NCBI RefSeq assembly: GCF_030268685.1
Contig: NZ_BSRQ01000013.1
Coordinates: forward strand, 1 to 64,000
Direction of reading: 5' to 3'
DNA: 64,000 nt
Source: Microtetraspora sp. NBRC 13810
GTDB lineage: Bacteria; Actinomycetota; Actinomycetes; Streptosporangiales; Streptosporangiaceae
A model generated the notes under the pieces. That model saw nothing but the letters and a program-made list of their open reading frames with translations, searched no databases and was not told where the DNA came from. A program made the translations under genes and the position numbers. The stretch's first letter is position 1. Each line of letters begins with the position of its first letter. Of this stretch, positions 18,014 through 26,059 are shown piece after piece.

Positions 18014-18040
18014 GGGCAGGAAAAAGCTGCCGAATGGCAG
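18014..18040. promoter_or_regulatory. Candidate regulator site between SDR and LuxR genes
   Basis: GGGCAGGAAAAAGCTGCC-GAAT-GGCAG contains a 5-bp inverted repeat (CTGCC/GGCAG) and resembles 16960-16990. It sits 61 bases before the SDR start in the divergent gap with the LuxR gene. Function inferred. Confidence 0.35.
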
Positions 18041-18043
18041 CGA

Positions 18044-19219
18044 GTGCCAGACGATCACTTTCTGCTCCTCTACGGACGCGTACCGGAGTGGCGGACACAA
18101 TGGTTGAGCGATCACGCTTTGTGCTATAGATTCGATCTCTCTGTAGTCGATCAACCGGGGTTGATAGGATTGCCTCAGAGGAACGGGGATCACGAGGCTG
18201 CCACGGCTCGAGTCATTGAACTGTTATCGGGCCTTCTTCCACACGAACTCGTCTGTGCTTATGCCGCCGTGCTCGACCAGGGGGACTGTCGAGAGGCGGA
18301 TGCGATCAAGCTCGTCGGCTCGGAGGTTTACCTCAAAGAGCTGATCAGCCGTGGCCTGGTGCACAAGGCGCTGCGCGCCGACAGCGTGACCATGGTCATC
18401 AGACCAACCGACCCGACGCTCGCGTTTCGCGACGTCATCCACGAGATGCAGAACCGGCTCGCCGAGTCGAGCAGCCGGCTCATCGAGGCTCACAAAAGGA
18501 TCAATGACATCCAGCGGATCTTCTCGCGCCGCATGTTCGAGCATGATCCAGATGAGGCCGTGAGCCTGATGACGGATCGAGACGAGATTCAGTCACTCTC
18601 CCTCTCGTTGATCAACGCCGCCCAGTCCGACTTCCTGGAGATGCACACCTGGCGCTTCACCGTTCCGTTACGGAAGGAAGAGTCGGCGCCTCCCCCGGAG
18701 GCGGTGGTCGAGCGGAAGGTTCGGCGGCGTTCGGTCTACACGACCGAATACTTCGACAACGAGGTCGGCTACCACTTCATCCAGAACTCCGTCGCCAGCG
18801 GCACGGAGGTCCGGATCTACCGGAACCTGCCGATGAAGATGCAACTCATCGATGAGGACTCCGCGATGCTTCCGCTGACCCCCAGTGGTGCCGCGGGAGT
18901 CCTCCTGATCAGGGCGCCGGTGGTGGTCAAGGCGCTGAGGCACTACTTCGAAATGGTCTGGGCGCGGGCGGCCCCGGTGGGAACCTCCTCGGAGGTCGCG
19001 CCGGCTCCGGCGCCCGGGCTGGGAAACACGCCCACGGAACTTCAGTTGCAGCTGTTGAAAATGATGGCCCTGGGGCTGAAGGACGAGTCCATCGCCAACC
19101 GCACCGGGATGAGCCTTCGGACCGTCCGGCGGCATATCGCCACCATCATGGAGATGCTTTCCGTCGAGACCCGGTTCGCGGCCGGAGTGGCCGCGGCGAA
19201 ACGGGGATGGACGGATTGA
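18044..19219 (+). CDS. LuxR-type HTH regulator with TrmB-like N-terminus
   Basis: Up to 391 aa. Start uncertain: GTG at 18044 is the longest frame, but the first 45 residues are poorly protein-like and a TTG near 18161 is possible. The middle carries a phospholipase-D-like/TrmB sensor region (FLEMHTWRFTVP, TTEYFDNEVGYHFIQ, GTEVRIYRNLPMKM). The C-terminus is a LuxR HTH (MMALGLKDESIANRTGMSLRT). It points away from the SDR gene and shares its HTH type with the regulator at 15173, so both probably control this cluster. Confidence 0.85.
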   Translation: MPDDHFLLLYGRVPEWRTQWLSDHALCYRFDLSVVDQPGLIGLPQRNGDHEAATARVIELLSGLLPHELVCAYAAVLDQGDCREADAIKLVGSEVYLKELISRGLVHKALRADSVTMVIRPTDPTLAFRDVIHEMQNRLAESSSRLIEAHKRINDIQRIFSRRMFEHDPDEAVSLMTDRDEIQSLSLSLINAAQSDFLEMHTWRFTVPLRKEESAPPPEAVVERKVRRRSVYTTEYFDNEVGYHFIQNSVASGTEVRIYRNLPMKMQLIDEDSAMLPLTPSGAAGVLLIRAPVVVKALRHYFEMVWARAAPVGTSSEVAPAPAPGLGNTPTELQLQLLKMMALGLKDESIANRTGMSLRTVRRHIATIMEMLSVETRFAAGVAAAKRGWTD

Positions 19220-19229
19220 CGGTCGTGCG

Positions 19230-19454
19230 TCAGACCGGCTGGTGCCACGGGTCGAGCTGCAGCGGCGAGTGCCACGGGTCCTGCGGGCTGTGCCACGGGT
19301 CCTGCGGCGTGTGCCACGGGTCCCTCGGTGTGAGCGGCGGCTCGATCTCGTCGGTGATGGTGACCGCGTGCGCGGGAGAGGTGGCGGCGATAATGCCCAC
19401 CGGAAGAACGGTGGCGGCGGTGACCAGAGCGATGACGGCGCGGCGGACGTTCAT
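19230..19454 (-). CDS. Secreted peptide with four DPWH repeats
   Basis: 74 aa. GGGGGA lies 7 bases before the ATG. Residues 1-30 are a Sec signal peptide ending SPAHA. The mature part of about 44 residues has an acidic start (VTITDEIEPP) and then DPWHTPQ, DPWHSPQ, DPWHSPLQL, DPWHQPV. It has no Cys. I know no family with this pattern. It ends 10 bases from the convergent LuxR gene. It could bind metal through the His/Asp repeats, be a signal, or be an unrelated secreted peptide. Confidence 0.65.
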   Translation of the reverse strand: MNVRRAVIALVTAATVLPVGIIAATSPAHAVTITDEIEPPLTPRDPWHTPQDPWHSPQDPWHSPLQLDPWHQPV

Positions 19455-19594
19455 TCTCTTCCCCCATCGGATTGGGCGGGCCTTCGTATTGCTTGATTGA
19501 GAAGATAGGCCGCCGCAAGAAAGGGGACGAGGGAGGAGATGACACGTGGCAACAAGTGAACCGGGGGTCGCCCCTTCCCCCGGTTCACCCGCCG

Positions 19595-22500
19595 TCAGCC
19601 GCCGGTCGGGTCAAGGCCGGTGTGCGTGGCGCAGAAGGCCAGGATGTCCGCGTCGAGCTCGACTCCGGCGCGCACGGCACGGGCTCCGTGGCCCACCTCG
19701 CTCTCCGCCTTGAACAGCACGGGAGCCGCCTGGCCATGAGCCGCGCGGTCCTGTGACGCCCACTGGAGGGCCGCGCACATCTTCCGGGCGTGAAAAGGGT
19801 CCACCCGGGTGTCCGCGTCCGCGACGGTGAACAGGGTCGCCGGATAATCCACGCCGGACCGGACCCGGTGATAGGGCGAATAGCCATAAAGCCATCCGAA
19901 CTGTTCCGGGTCACTCGCGGTGCCGTACTCGGCGCTCCACACCGCGCCGAGGCCGGAACGTTCGTAGCGGACCATGTCGAGCAGCGGGGAGGAGCAGACG
20001 GCGGCGGCGAACAGGTCGGGGCGCTGGGTGACGGCCGCGCCGACGAGGAGGCCGCCGTTCGAGCCGCCGGTGACGGCCAGCTGGCCGGGGGACGTCCAGC
20101 CGTCCGCCACGAGCTTCTCCGCCGCCGCGTGGAAGTCGTCGAAGACGTTCTGCTTGTGGCCGCGCATGCCGGCCCGGTGCCACTCCTCACCCTCCTCGCC
20201 GCCGCCGCGGACCTGGGCCACGGCGTAGACGCCGCCCGCCTCCACCCAGGCCAGCGCCTGCGGGTTGAACGCGGGGACCATGGACACGCCGAAGCCGCCG
20301 TAACCGCTGAGCACGCACGGACGCGGCCCGGTCGCGCCGGGCCGCGCGAGCACCAGCATCCGGACCGTCGTCCCGTCCTGGGAACGGAACGCAACCGCCC
20401 GGCTCTCCACCCGCGGCGGCGCCGCGACCCCCGGCGGGCGCGCCCACACCGAGGTCCGCCGCGACCGGCCGTCGTAGCGCCGCACGCCGACCGGCGTGGT
20501 CGTGTCGGTGTAGAGGAACCACAGCTCGTGCCCGCCCTCCTGGCGTGTCGCGAGCCCGCCCACGGTGCCGAGGCCCGGGGTCGGCACCACGCCGGTCCGC
20601 GCGCCGGAACGCAGGTCGTGCCGGGTCAGCTCGGCGACCGCGTGCCGGGTACGGCTGAGCACCAGCTCCGGCCGGTCCAGCCCGTCCAGGATCGCGAAGT
20701 CCGCCAGCACCGCCCGTTCGTCCTGCGGGATCAGGTCCCGCCACGTCTCGTAGCGGAGGTCGGCCGGGTCCGCCACCGCGATCCGGCCGCGCGGCGCCTC
20801 CCGGTCCGTCATGATGTACGCCCGCCCGTCCCTGCCGACCCGCACGGCGGTGTGCGCGTCCACCCCCTCCTGGACGGGACGCAGCTCCGGCTCCTCCGGG
20901 GACGACGCGGAGAGGTCGGCGATCCACAGGTCGTTGGCGGTCGAGGCGCCCTTCGCCACGGACACGGTGAGCCACCGCCCCCCGCCGGTGACCTGCACCC
21001 GGTAGTGCGCGGCCTTGTCCCGCCCCGCCCCGAAGATCAGCACGTCCTCGTCCGCGCCGGTGCCTACCCTGTGCAGGTATACCCGGCGGTGATACCGCTC
21101 CTCACCTGCGGGAACCTTCTCAGGTGGCAGCCTGCGCACGTAGTAAAACGTTTCACCGTCGGGCAGCCAGGCGATCAGGGAAGATCGGCAGCGGTCGATC
21201 GGGCCGTCCACCACCTCCCCCGTCGCCACGTCGAGCACCCGCAGCAGCGACTCCTCGTGCCCGCCGGTCGAGAGCTGGTAGGCGAGGAGGTCGCCGGACA
21301 CCGACGGCTGCCAGGCGTCGATCAGCGTCCTGCCGGACGGGTCGATCGCCAGCGGGTCGAGCAGCGTCCGCTCCGTGCCGTCCGGCTCCACCACATAGAG
21401 CACCATGTGCTCCTGCTCCGCCGTACGCCGCATGAAGAAGTACCGGTCGCCGTGCCACGAGGGCGGCCCCACGAACCCGATCCGCTGAAGCTCCGACAAC
21501 CGGTCACGGAACCGCTCACGGCCCCGCAGATCCTTGGCGTGTTCGAGGAACAGGTCCGCCTGGGCGTCCTGCCACTCCTTGACGGCCGGATCGTCCGGAT
21601 CCTCCAGCCATCGGTAGGGGTCCGCCACGTCGACGCCGTGGATCCGGTCCACGACGTCCCCACGCCGCGCCGCAGGGTACATGCGATTGTCTCCCAGCCT
21701 CTCGTCCAGCAGGCGGCCTGCCGTGTCCACGTAGGTGAGCAGCTGGTCGTCCCAGCCGACATAGGTGGCGTAGTCCCGCGCGTGGGCGAGGATCCGCAAC
21801 ACGGACAACGCGTCGAGCGTCCACCGATCCGGCATCCGCCCGTACCCGTCCGCCAGCGCCGCCCGCAACCCCGCGTAGTCGAAGTCCAACGCCGGCGCCA
21901 CCCCCACCGCCACCGCCTGCTCCAACTCCACCAACTCAGCCATCAACCACCCCACATCCACCCACCACGGCCCCCGCGCCAAAAACTCCCCCGTCAACAA
22001 CACGGCCCCATCCCCCACCCCCTGAACGACACCGGGCACCGCTCTTCGGGCGGTACCCGGAACGGTCGCCTGTGGAGAGGTGAGCTCCGTTGTCCGGGCG
22101 GTACCGGGAACAGTCGCCGGTGAGGGGGTCAACTCCTTCCTTCGGGCGGTACCGGGAGCGGTCGCCGGTGGGGGGGCGGGCTCCGTTCCCGGCACGATGA
22201 TCGGCTTGGCCGGTGTGGTGCCCGGCGTCTGGCCTGGTTTGACGCCTGGGGTGGTGGGTGGGGTCATATGCGGGAGGGCGCCGGGAGCGGGGACGATCAG
22301 GGCCATGCTGGCGGCGCCGTGCAGGAGGCTGTCGCCCTCGGCGGTCGCGAACTCGCGGCACAGCTCGCCGAGCCGCGTCCAGCGCGCCTCGCCGAGCCGT
22401 TCCCTGGCCCGCTCACGCAACTCGCCCGCCACCTCACCGGCGGGCGCGCCGTCGAGCCATCCAGACAGCCGGACGATCCCAGGATGCGCCTGCGTGACCT

Positions 22501-22975
22501 CGTCGGGCGCGTCCTGCGCGTGCAAGGCCGCCAACGCCGCCCCGGCACTACGCATGGCCTCCCGAAGCACCCCACCGGCCCGCTCCTCACCGAAGGCCAG
22601 CCACCCAGCCCCAGGCAACGCCCCACCAGCCAAATACGACAACACCCTCCCCCCCGACTCCCCCACCCCATCGCCCTCCACACCCCGCCGCACGGAACTT
22701 TCGCGGCCTGCGTCCTCGACACCCCGCCGTACGGAACCCATGGGCCCCTCTCCCCCGCCTGCGGTGGAGCCCCGGGTGACGGTGGGGACCACGGCGGCGT
22801 TCGGTAACCGCAGGGCGGGGTGCAGACCGGTGAGAAGGGCGGAGAGAGACGGGGAAAGGGGAGACGGCGGCGGAACGAAAGCCGGCCCCGACTCCCGAAC
22901 CCACACAAACCCCCCATCCCCCCAATAAACCGACGTCCGCACCAACGACGTACCGAACTCGTTCACCAATCTCAT
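19595..22975 (-). CDS. Fusion: class V lanthipeptide X-type pseudophosphotransferase plus prolyl oligopeptidase
   Basis: 1126 aa, one open frame. Residues 1-431 look like a degenerate phosphotransferase: H219-G-A-A-S-M where a kinase has HGDxxxxN, and VDVGWLMAELVELEQ as in kinase-like RiPP enzymes. This resembles the third component (LxmX/TvaE type) of the class V lanthipeptide and thioamitide machinery. Residues 432-1126 are a complete S9A prolyl oligopeptidase: beta-propeller start YPAARRGDVVDRIHG, S972 in TGGSNGGLL, D1055 in ADADTRV, H1096 in VGHGA. A GGGAG lies 8 bases before Met432 (ATG at 21682), so the peptidase may also be made alone. The start overlaps the HFCD stop (ATGA). Confidence 0.82.
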   Translation of the reverse strand: MRLVNEFGTSLVRTSVYWGDGGFVWVRESGPAFVPPPSPLSPSLSALLTGLHPALRLPNAAVVPTVTRGSTAGGGEGPMGSVRRGVEDAGRESSVRRGVEGDGVGESGGRVLSYLAGGALPGAGWLAFGEERAGGVLREAMRSAGAALAALHAQDAPDEVTQAHPGIVRLSGWLDGAPAGEVAGELRERARERLGEARWTRLGELCREFATAEGDSLLHGAASMALIVPAPGALPHMTPPTTPGVKPGQTPGTTPAKPIIVPGTEPAPPPATAPGTARRKELTPSPATVPGTARTTELTSPQATVPGTARRAVPGVVQGVGDGAVLLTGEFLARGPWWVDVGWLMAELVELEQAVAVGVAPALDFDYAGLRAALADGYGRMPDRWTLDALSVLRILAHARDYATYVGWDDQLLTYVDTAGRLLDERLGDNRMYPAARRGDVVDRIHGVDVADPYRWLEDPDDPAVKEWQDAQADLFLEHAKDLRGRERFRDRLSELQRIGFVGPPSWHGDRYFFMRRTAEQEHMVLYVVEPDGTERTLLDPLAIDPSGRTLIDAWQPSVSGDLLAYQLSTGGHEESLLRVLDVATGEVVDGPIDRCRSSLIAWLPDGETFYYVRRLPPEKVPAGEERYHRRVYLHRVGTGADEDVLIFGAGRDKAAHYRVQVTGGGRWLTVSVAKGASTANDLWIADLSASSPEEPELRPVQEGVDAHTAVRVGRDGRAYIMTDREAPRGRIAVADPADLRYETWRDLIPQDERAVLADFAILDGLDRPELVLSRTRHAVAELTRHDLRSGARTGVVPTPGLGTVGGLATRQEGGHELWFLYTDTTTPVGVRRYDGRSRRTSVWARPPGVAAPPRVESRAVAFRSQDGTTVRMLVLARPGATGPRPCVLSGYGGFGVSMVPAFNPQALAWVEAGGVYAVAQVRGGGEEGEEWHRAGMRGHKQNVFDDFHAAAEKLVADGWTSPGQLAVTGGSNGGLLVGAAVTQRPDLFAAAVCSSPLLDMVRYERSGLGAVWSAEYGTASDPEQFGWLYGYSPYHRVRSGVDYPATLFTVADADTRVDPFHARKMCAALQWASQDRAAHGQAAPVLFKAESEVGHGARAVRAGVELDADILAFCATHTGLDPTGG
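22031..22165 (-). repeat. 48-bp coding tandem repeats in the X-type domain
   Basis: Encodes residues 271-315 of the fusion protein: ATAPGTARRKELTPSP, ATVPGTARTTELTSPQ, ATVPGTARRAVPG. Two full and one partial 16-residue units lie within a Pro/Thr-rich insert (about 231-322). The insert falls between the HGAASM loop and the VDVGW segment, so it is a disordered expansion within the domain. Confidence 0.75.
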
Positions 22976-23568
22976 ATCGCCAGCTCCTGACTACGTCGGC
23001 TTTCGATGAGGCTGAGCAGCAGGGACATCGGGGCGGCGACGGAGGCGTCCAACTGCCCGGTGGAGATGCTCAGACCGGGTTTCGGGGGTGCGATGACCAC
23101 GTTGGGACGGCGTTCCAGCGTCTCCCGGTGCCCTTCGTACGCGGGGCTGCCGAGCGCGAACGGCGGCAGCGACGGGGCCAGCCCGATCGGTACCGGCGCG
23201 CACTGCAACGCGAGCAGCGCGGGGGTGTCGCCCATGCCGAGCGCCAGGCGGGCGAGGAAGTTGAGACTGGCCGGGTAGACGAGGATGGAATCCGGCCAGG
23301 TGCTCATCTCGACGTGCGGCGCGTCGCCGTCGACGTGGTCGGGCCACTCGTCGGAGACGGCCTTCCAGCCGCACAGCGTGGTCAGCGCGTCCAGGGTGAC
23401 GAACCGCTGGGCGCTGCGGGTGGCCACCGGCCTGATCACCAGGTTGGGATAGCCGGTGCGCAGCCAGGTGAGCCAGCCGGGGATGAACGCGGCGGACAGC
23501 GCCCCGGTGACGACGATCAGCAGCCGCTGACCGGAGAAGTAGGGATAAACCAAATTATCTTTGACCAT
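22972..23568 (-). CDS. HFCD flavoprotein, peptidyl-cysteine decarboxylase (CypD/EpiD-like)
   Basis: 198 aa, normal length. It has the flavoprotein opening LLIVVTGALSAAFIPGWL and the PASANT-like motif YPASLNFLARLALGMGDT, then LLALQCAPVPIGLAPSLP. Family members oxidatively decarboxylate a C-terminal Cys to an enethiolate, which adds to a dehydro residue to give aminovinyl-cysteine. The precursor here ends in Cys, as required. It overlaps the LLM gene by 14 bases and the fusion gene by 4. Confidence 0.88.
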   Translation of the reverse strand: MVKDNLVYPYFSGQRLLIVVTGALSAAFIPGWLTWLRTGYPNLVIRPVATRSAQRFVTLDALTTLCGWKAVSDEWPDHVDGDAPHVEMSTWPDSILVYPASLNFLARLALGMGDTPALLALQCAPVPIGLAPSLPPFALGSPAYEGHRETLERRPNVVIAPPKPGLSISTGQLDASVAAPMSLLLSLIESRRSQELAI

Positions 23569-24505
23569 CGTCGGCCTCCAACGCGGTCAGGATCTCTTCG
23601 GCATCGGTGGCCGCGGCCTGCCTTCCCGCCGTGAGGAAGACGCCTGAGGTGTTCACGATGACCTCGTCCACGCCCGCCCGGTGGTATTCGCGCAGCCGGT
23701 CGGCGATCCGCTCCGCCGTACCGGTGACGAAGAGCCCGGACTCCACCAGGGCGCGGGCGCCCGCGGCGGGGTCGTCCGGGCTGACCGCGAGCCCGGCGCG
23801 GCGGAGCATGTCGGAGTAGTGCGCCGAGCCGAGGTGGTGACCGGCGGCGAGGAACGCCATCCGGCCGGCGTCCATCCCCGGCCGGTCCACCGCGGCGTGC
23901 ACCACGGTGGCGATCCGCGGCGGCGGCCGGTCGTCCCCGGCCCCCTGTCGCAACGCGGGCGCGAGGGTGCCGGCGACGTAGGCGGGCGGGGTCATCCAGG
24001 TGATGGCGACATCCGCGCACGCGCCCGCGACCCGCGCCATTCCCGGGCGCAGCACGCCCGCGCCCACCTCGACCGGCGGATGGCGGAGCGGCGGCAGCCG
24101 GAACCCGCGTACGGCTCCGCCGTCCAGCAGGGACCGTACGGTGCTCAGGTACTCCCGGGCCACGGTCGCGGGTCGGGCATAGGGCTCGCCGTTGAGCACG
24201 GTCACGAATTCCGGGGCCGAAGCGCCGAAACCGGCCACCACGGGGTGACCGGTGATCCTGGCCAGCGAACGCGCCTCGACGGCGGCCTGCACGGGATGTC
24301 GGAGCGGCATCAGGGTGACGGCGGTGCCCGTCGGCACCGGCAGGCCGCCTCCCGCGAGACGCGCGACGACCTGCTGCGTTTCGGACAACAGCGACTGGCC
24401 CAGCCAAAGCCGCGCCGCGATGCCGCGTTTGACCAGGTCAGCGTACGGTTCCACGTCGCGGACCGCGTGCGGCTGACTGGGGAAGAAGACTGACGCGCGG
24501 GCCAT
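23555..24505 (-). CDS. LLM/F420-dependent reductase, LxmJ-like
   Basis: 316 aa luciferase-like barrel: GTAVTLMPLRHPVQAAVEARSL-type segment, GHPVVAGFGASAPEF, and the C-terminal LVESGLFVTGTAERIADRL with GVDEVIVNTSGVF. In lexapeptide, LxmJ reduces dehydroalanine to D-alanine with F420H2. A similar role here, making D-Ala or D-Abu from Ser/Thr of the core, is inferred from its place in the operon: 6 bases after the HopA1-type gene and overlapping the decarboxylase gene. Confidence 0.82.
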   Translation of the reverse strand: MARASVFFPSQPHAVRDVEPYADLVKRGIAARLWLGQSLLSETQQVVARLAGGGLPVPTGTAVTLMPLRHPVQAAVEARSLARITGHPVVAGFGASAPEFVTVLNGEPYARPATVAREYLSTVRSLLDGGAVRGFRLPPLRHPPVEVGAGVLRPGMARVAGACADVAITWMTPPAYVAGTLAPALRQGAGDDRPPPRIATVVHAAVDRPGMDAGRMAFLAAGHHLGSAHYSDMLRRAGLAVSPDDPAAGARALVESGLFVTGTAERIADRLREYHRAGVDEVIVNTSGVFLTAGRQAAATDAEEILTALEADDGQR

Positions 24506-24511
24506 CGGGCA

Positions 24512-25474
24512 TCACCCGTCGATCGGCAGGGCGGGCGAGGTGACGTTGCGGTACGGCGCCGTCGGATCGACTCCGCCGCGCAGCATGGTGGTGACGACCG
24601 CGGCCTCGGCGGGCACGCCCTCGGCGGCGCTCATGATCAGCCCTTCGGCGATGACCCGGCAGCGGTGCTCGCCGAAACTCAGCATCCGCATGCCGGTGCG
24701 GTTGTCGGCCGGGTCCCAGGCGACCGCGAGCCCCGGCCCGACCCGCCGGGCGAACGCCGAGACGCCGTCGACCAGGCCGGGCAGCGCGGACAGTTCGCCG
24801 ACCAGCGACTCCAGCACCGGCCAGCCCTTCTCCTCCAGGTAGATGACCAGCGCGTCGCGCCGCGGATAACCGGACGGACGGGAGAACGCCTTGGCCCGAT
24901 AGGGAACCTTGCGTCCTTCCAGCACGCCCAGCGCGGTCCGCCAGGCGCCCGGGGTGTAGGAGGAGTCGGCCAGGTGCAGGTAGAGGCGCAGGATCGGCCC
25001 GCCGCCGAGCACCGAACCGGCGGAACCGTCACACAGGAAGAACCCAGGAGAAAGCGCCGGCCGTACGGCGTCGGCCCGGACCTCGGCGCGACCGTCGGCG
25101 TCCATGGAGACGACCCGGTCCACCGGGACGCGCACCCGCACGTCCAGCAGGTCCACGATCCAGTCGGTCTCGCCGGTCTCGTACACCTGGACCAGGGAGG
25201 TCGTGTACCGGTGCGGCACGCCCTCGGCCAGCGCGGCCTCCAGCGGAAGGTCCCTGGTGCCGGGCCGGAGCGTCGGGTCGTGCGCGTGCCCGATGTGAAA
25301 GTACTCGTAGAGGCGAGAGCTCAGCGCCGGCCACAGGGCACGCGACCCGTCGGCCTCGACGACCTGGTCGCCCACCTGGGCGCGGAGCCCGTCTGACGAT
25401 ATGTGCACCGCCTTCAGCACCGCCGCCACTTCGGCGGTGAGGGCGACTTCGTTAAGTGTTCCCACGTAGCGCAC
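24512..25474 (-). CDS. HopA1-family lyase (LxmY/TvaD type)
   Basis: 320 aa, first gene of the four-gene synthetase operon. Features of the T3SS effector HopA1 family: LSSRLYEYFHIGHAHDP near residue 55, YTTSLVQVYETGETDW, RLYLHLADSSYTPGAWRTALGVLEGRKVPYRAK, YPRRDALVIYLEEKGW, and the C-terminal HRCRVIAEGLI. In class V systems this protein removes phosphate from phospho-Ser/Thr to give dehydro residues, together with the kinase. The start at 25474 lies 162 bases from the divergent precursor gene. Confidence 0.85.
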   Translation of the reverse strand: MRYVGTLNEVALTAEVAAVLKAVHISSDGLRAQVGDQVVEADGSRALWPALSSRLYEYFHIGHAHDPTLRPGTRDLPLEAALAEGVPHRYTTSLVQVYETGETDWIVDLLDVRVRVPVDRVVSMDADGRAEVRADAVRPALSPGFFLCDGSAGSVLGGGPILRLYLHLADSSYTPGAWRTALGVLEGRKVPYRAKAFSRPSGYPRRDALVIYLEEKGWPVLESLVGELSALPGLVDGVSAFARRVGPGLAVAWDPADNRTGMRMLSFGEHRCRVIAEGLIMSAAEGVPAEAAVVTTMLRGGVDPTAPYRNVTSPALPIDG

Positions 25475-25507
25475 ATTAGGTGGATGCCGGAGGCCCGAAC
25501 AGGTTCA

Positions 25508-25544
25508 TGGCATTCTGCTGCGCCCGGTTGACCGCAGAATGCCA
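25508..25544. promoter_or_regulatory. Perfect inverted repeat between lyase gene and precursor 1
   Basis: TGGCATTCTGC-N15-GCAGAATGCCA. It lies 34 bases before the HopA1-type start and 93 before precursor 1, so it could control both. The second precursor lacks this repeat, keeping only the TGCCA end. Confidence 0.5.
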
Positions 25545-25780
25545 CACCCTTGCGGCGGCGACTCCCGGCGGGCAATCATCGAATTGTCCGGAACGACGGG
25601 CACCAAAAAACGAAACACAGAACAACAGGAGATATCATGGCTGAGAAGGACCTGGTCGACGGTTACAAGAACTACACCGACGCCGAGGAGCTCGCCTTCG
25701 ACGAGGCCGGCGACGAGGAGAACCCCAGCACTCCGTGGTGTGTCGCGAGCATCGTGATCACCGCCTCCGCCGGCTGCTGA
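25540..25780 (+). repeat. Inverted duplication, copy 1
   Basis: Matches 26129-26371 on the other strand. The 144-base coding part is identical. The upstream 97 bases are similar but diverged (shared CTTGCGGCGGCG, TCCCGGCGGGCAATCAT, GAATTGTCCGGAACGACGGG). Confidence 0.9.
25637..25780 (+). CDS. Lanthipeptide precursor, copy 1
   Basis: 47 aa, too short for most gene callers. Start ATG follows ACAGGAGATATC. The leader (residues 1-30) is acidic, with DAEELAFDE. The putative core is STPWCVASIVITASAGC (31-47). T32-P-W-C35 suits a methyllanthionine ring. S44-A-G-C47 suits C-terminal aminovinyl-cysteine, fitting the HFCD gene. S31, S38 and T42 remain for dehydration or reduction. The exact leader cut is not known. 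A hairpin terminator follows at 25803. Confidence 0.9.
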   Translation: MAEKDLVDGYKNYTDAEELAFDEAGDEENPSTPWCVASIVITASAGC

Positions 25781-25802
25781 ACCCCTTTCCCCGAACGTGA
25801 CA

Positions 25803-25831
25803 CCGGCCTGGCCCCGCCGGGGCCAGGCCGG
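25803..25831 (+). terminator. Terminator after precursor 1
   Basis: 13-bp perfect stem CCGGCCTGGCCCC/GGGGCCAGGCCGG with loop GCC, 22 bases after the precursor stop. Confidence 0.75.
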
Positions 25832-25964
25832 CTCCTCCCGAACGATAATCTGATGCATTTTCTTTACGCGGCCCGTCCGCTCCATATATTGATGCGGCCC
25901 TTTCAGCGGGTTCCGATGCCGGTTCATCGGAGTTCACTGGGAGGGCCGCGTCCGCATGCCCTGA

Positions 25965-26036
25965 CCAGCACCGCCTTCAACCTGCACCACCTTTGACCTG
26001 CACGACCTTTGACCAGCACCACCTTTGACCTGCGCC
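25965..26036. repeat. 16-bp tandem repeat between the two precursors
   Basis: Unit CCTGCACCACCTTTGA. Four full copies with one to four changes (25965, 25981, 25997, 26013) and half a fifth. It lies in the non-coding gap between the two convergent precursor genes, just past the terminator of each. Confidence 0.85.
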
Positions 26037-26059
26037 GATCCGTCCGGGAACGACGAACG

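Noticed and set aside
19790..22123. 777-codon plus-strand ORF opposite the POP fusion
   Set aside because: Shadow of a gene with a clear catalytic triad on the other strand.
25965..26036. CRISPR array
   Set aside because: Repeats are directly adjacent with no spacers, and no cas genes are present. The same holds for 55955-56170.
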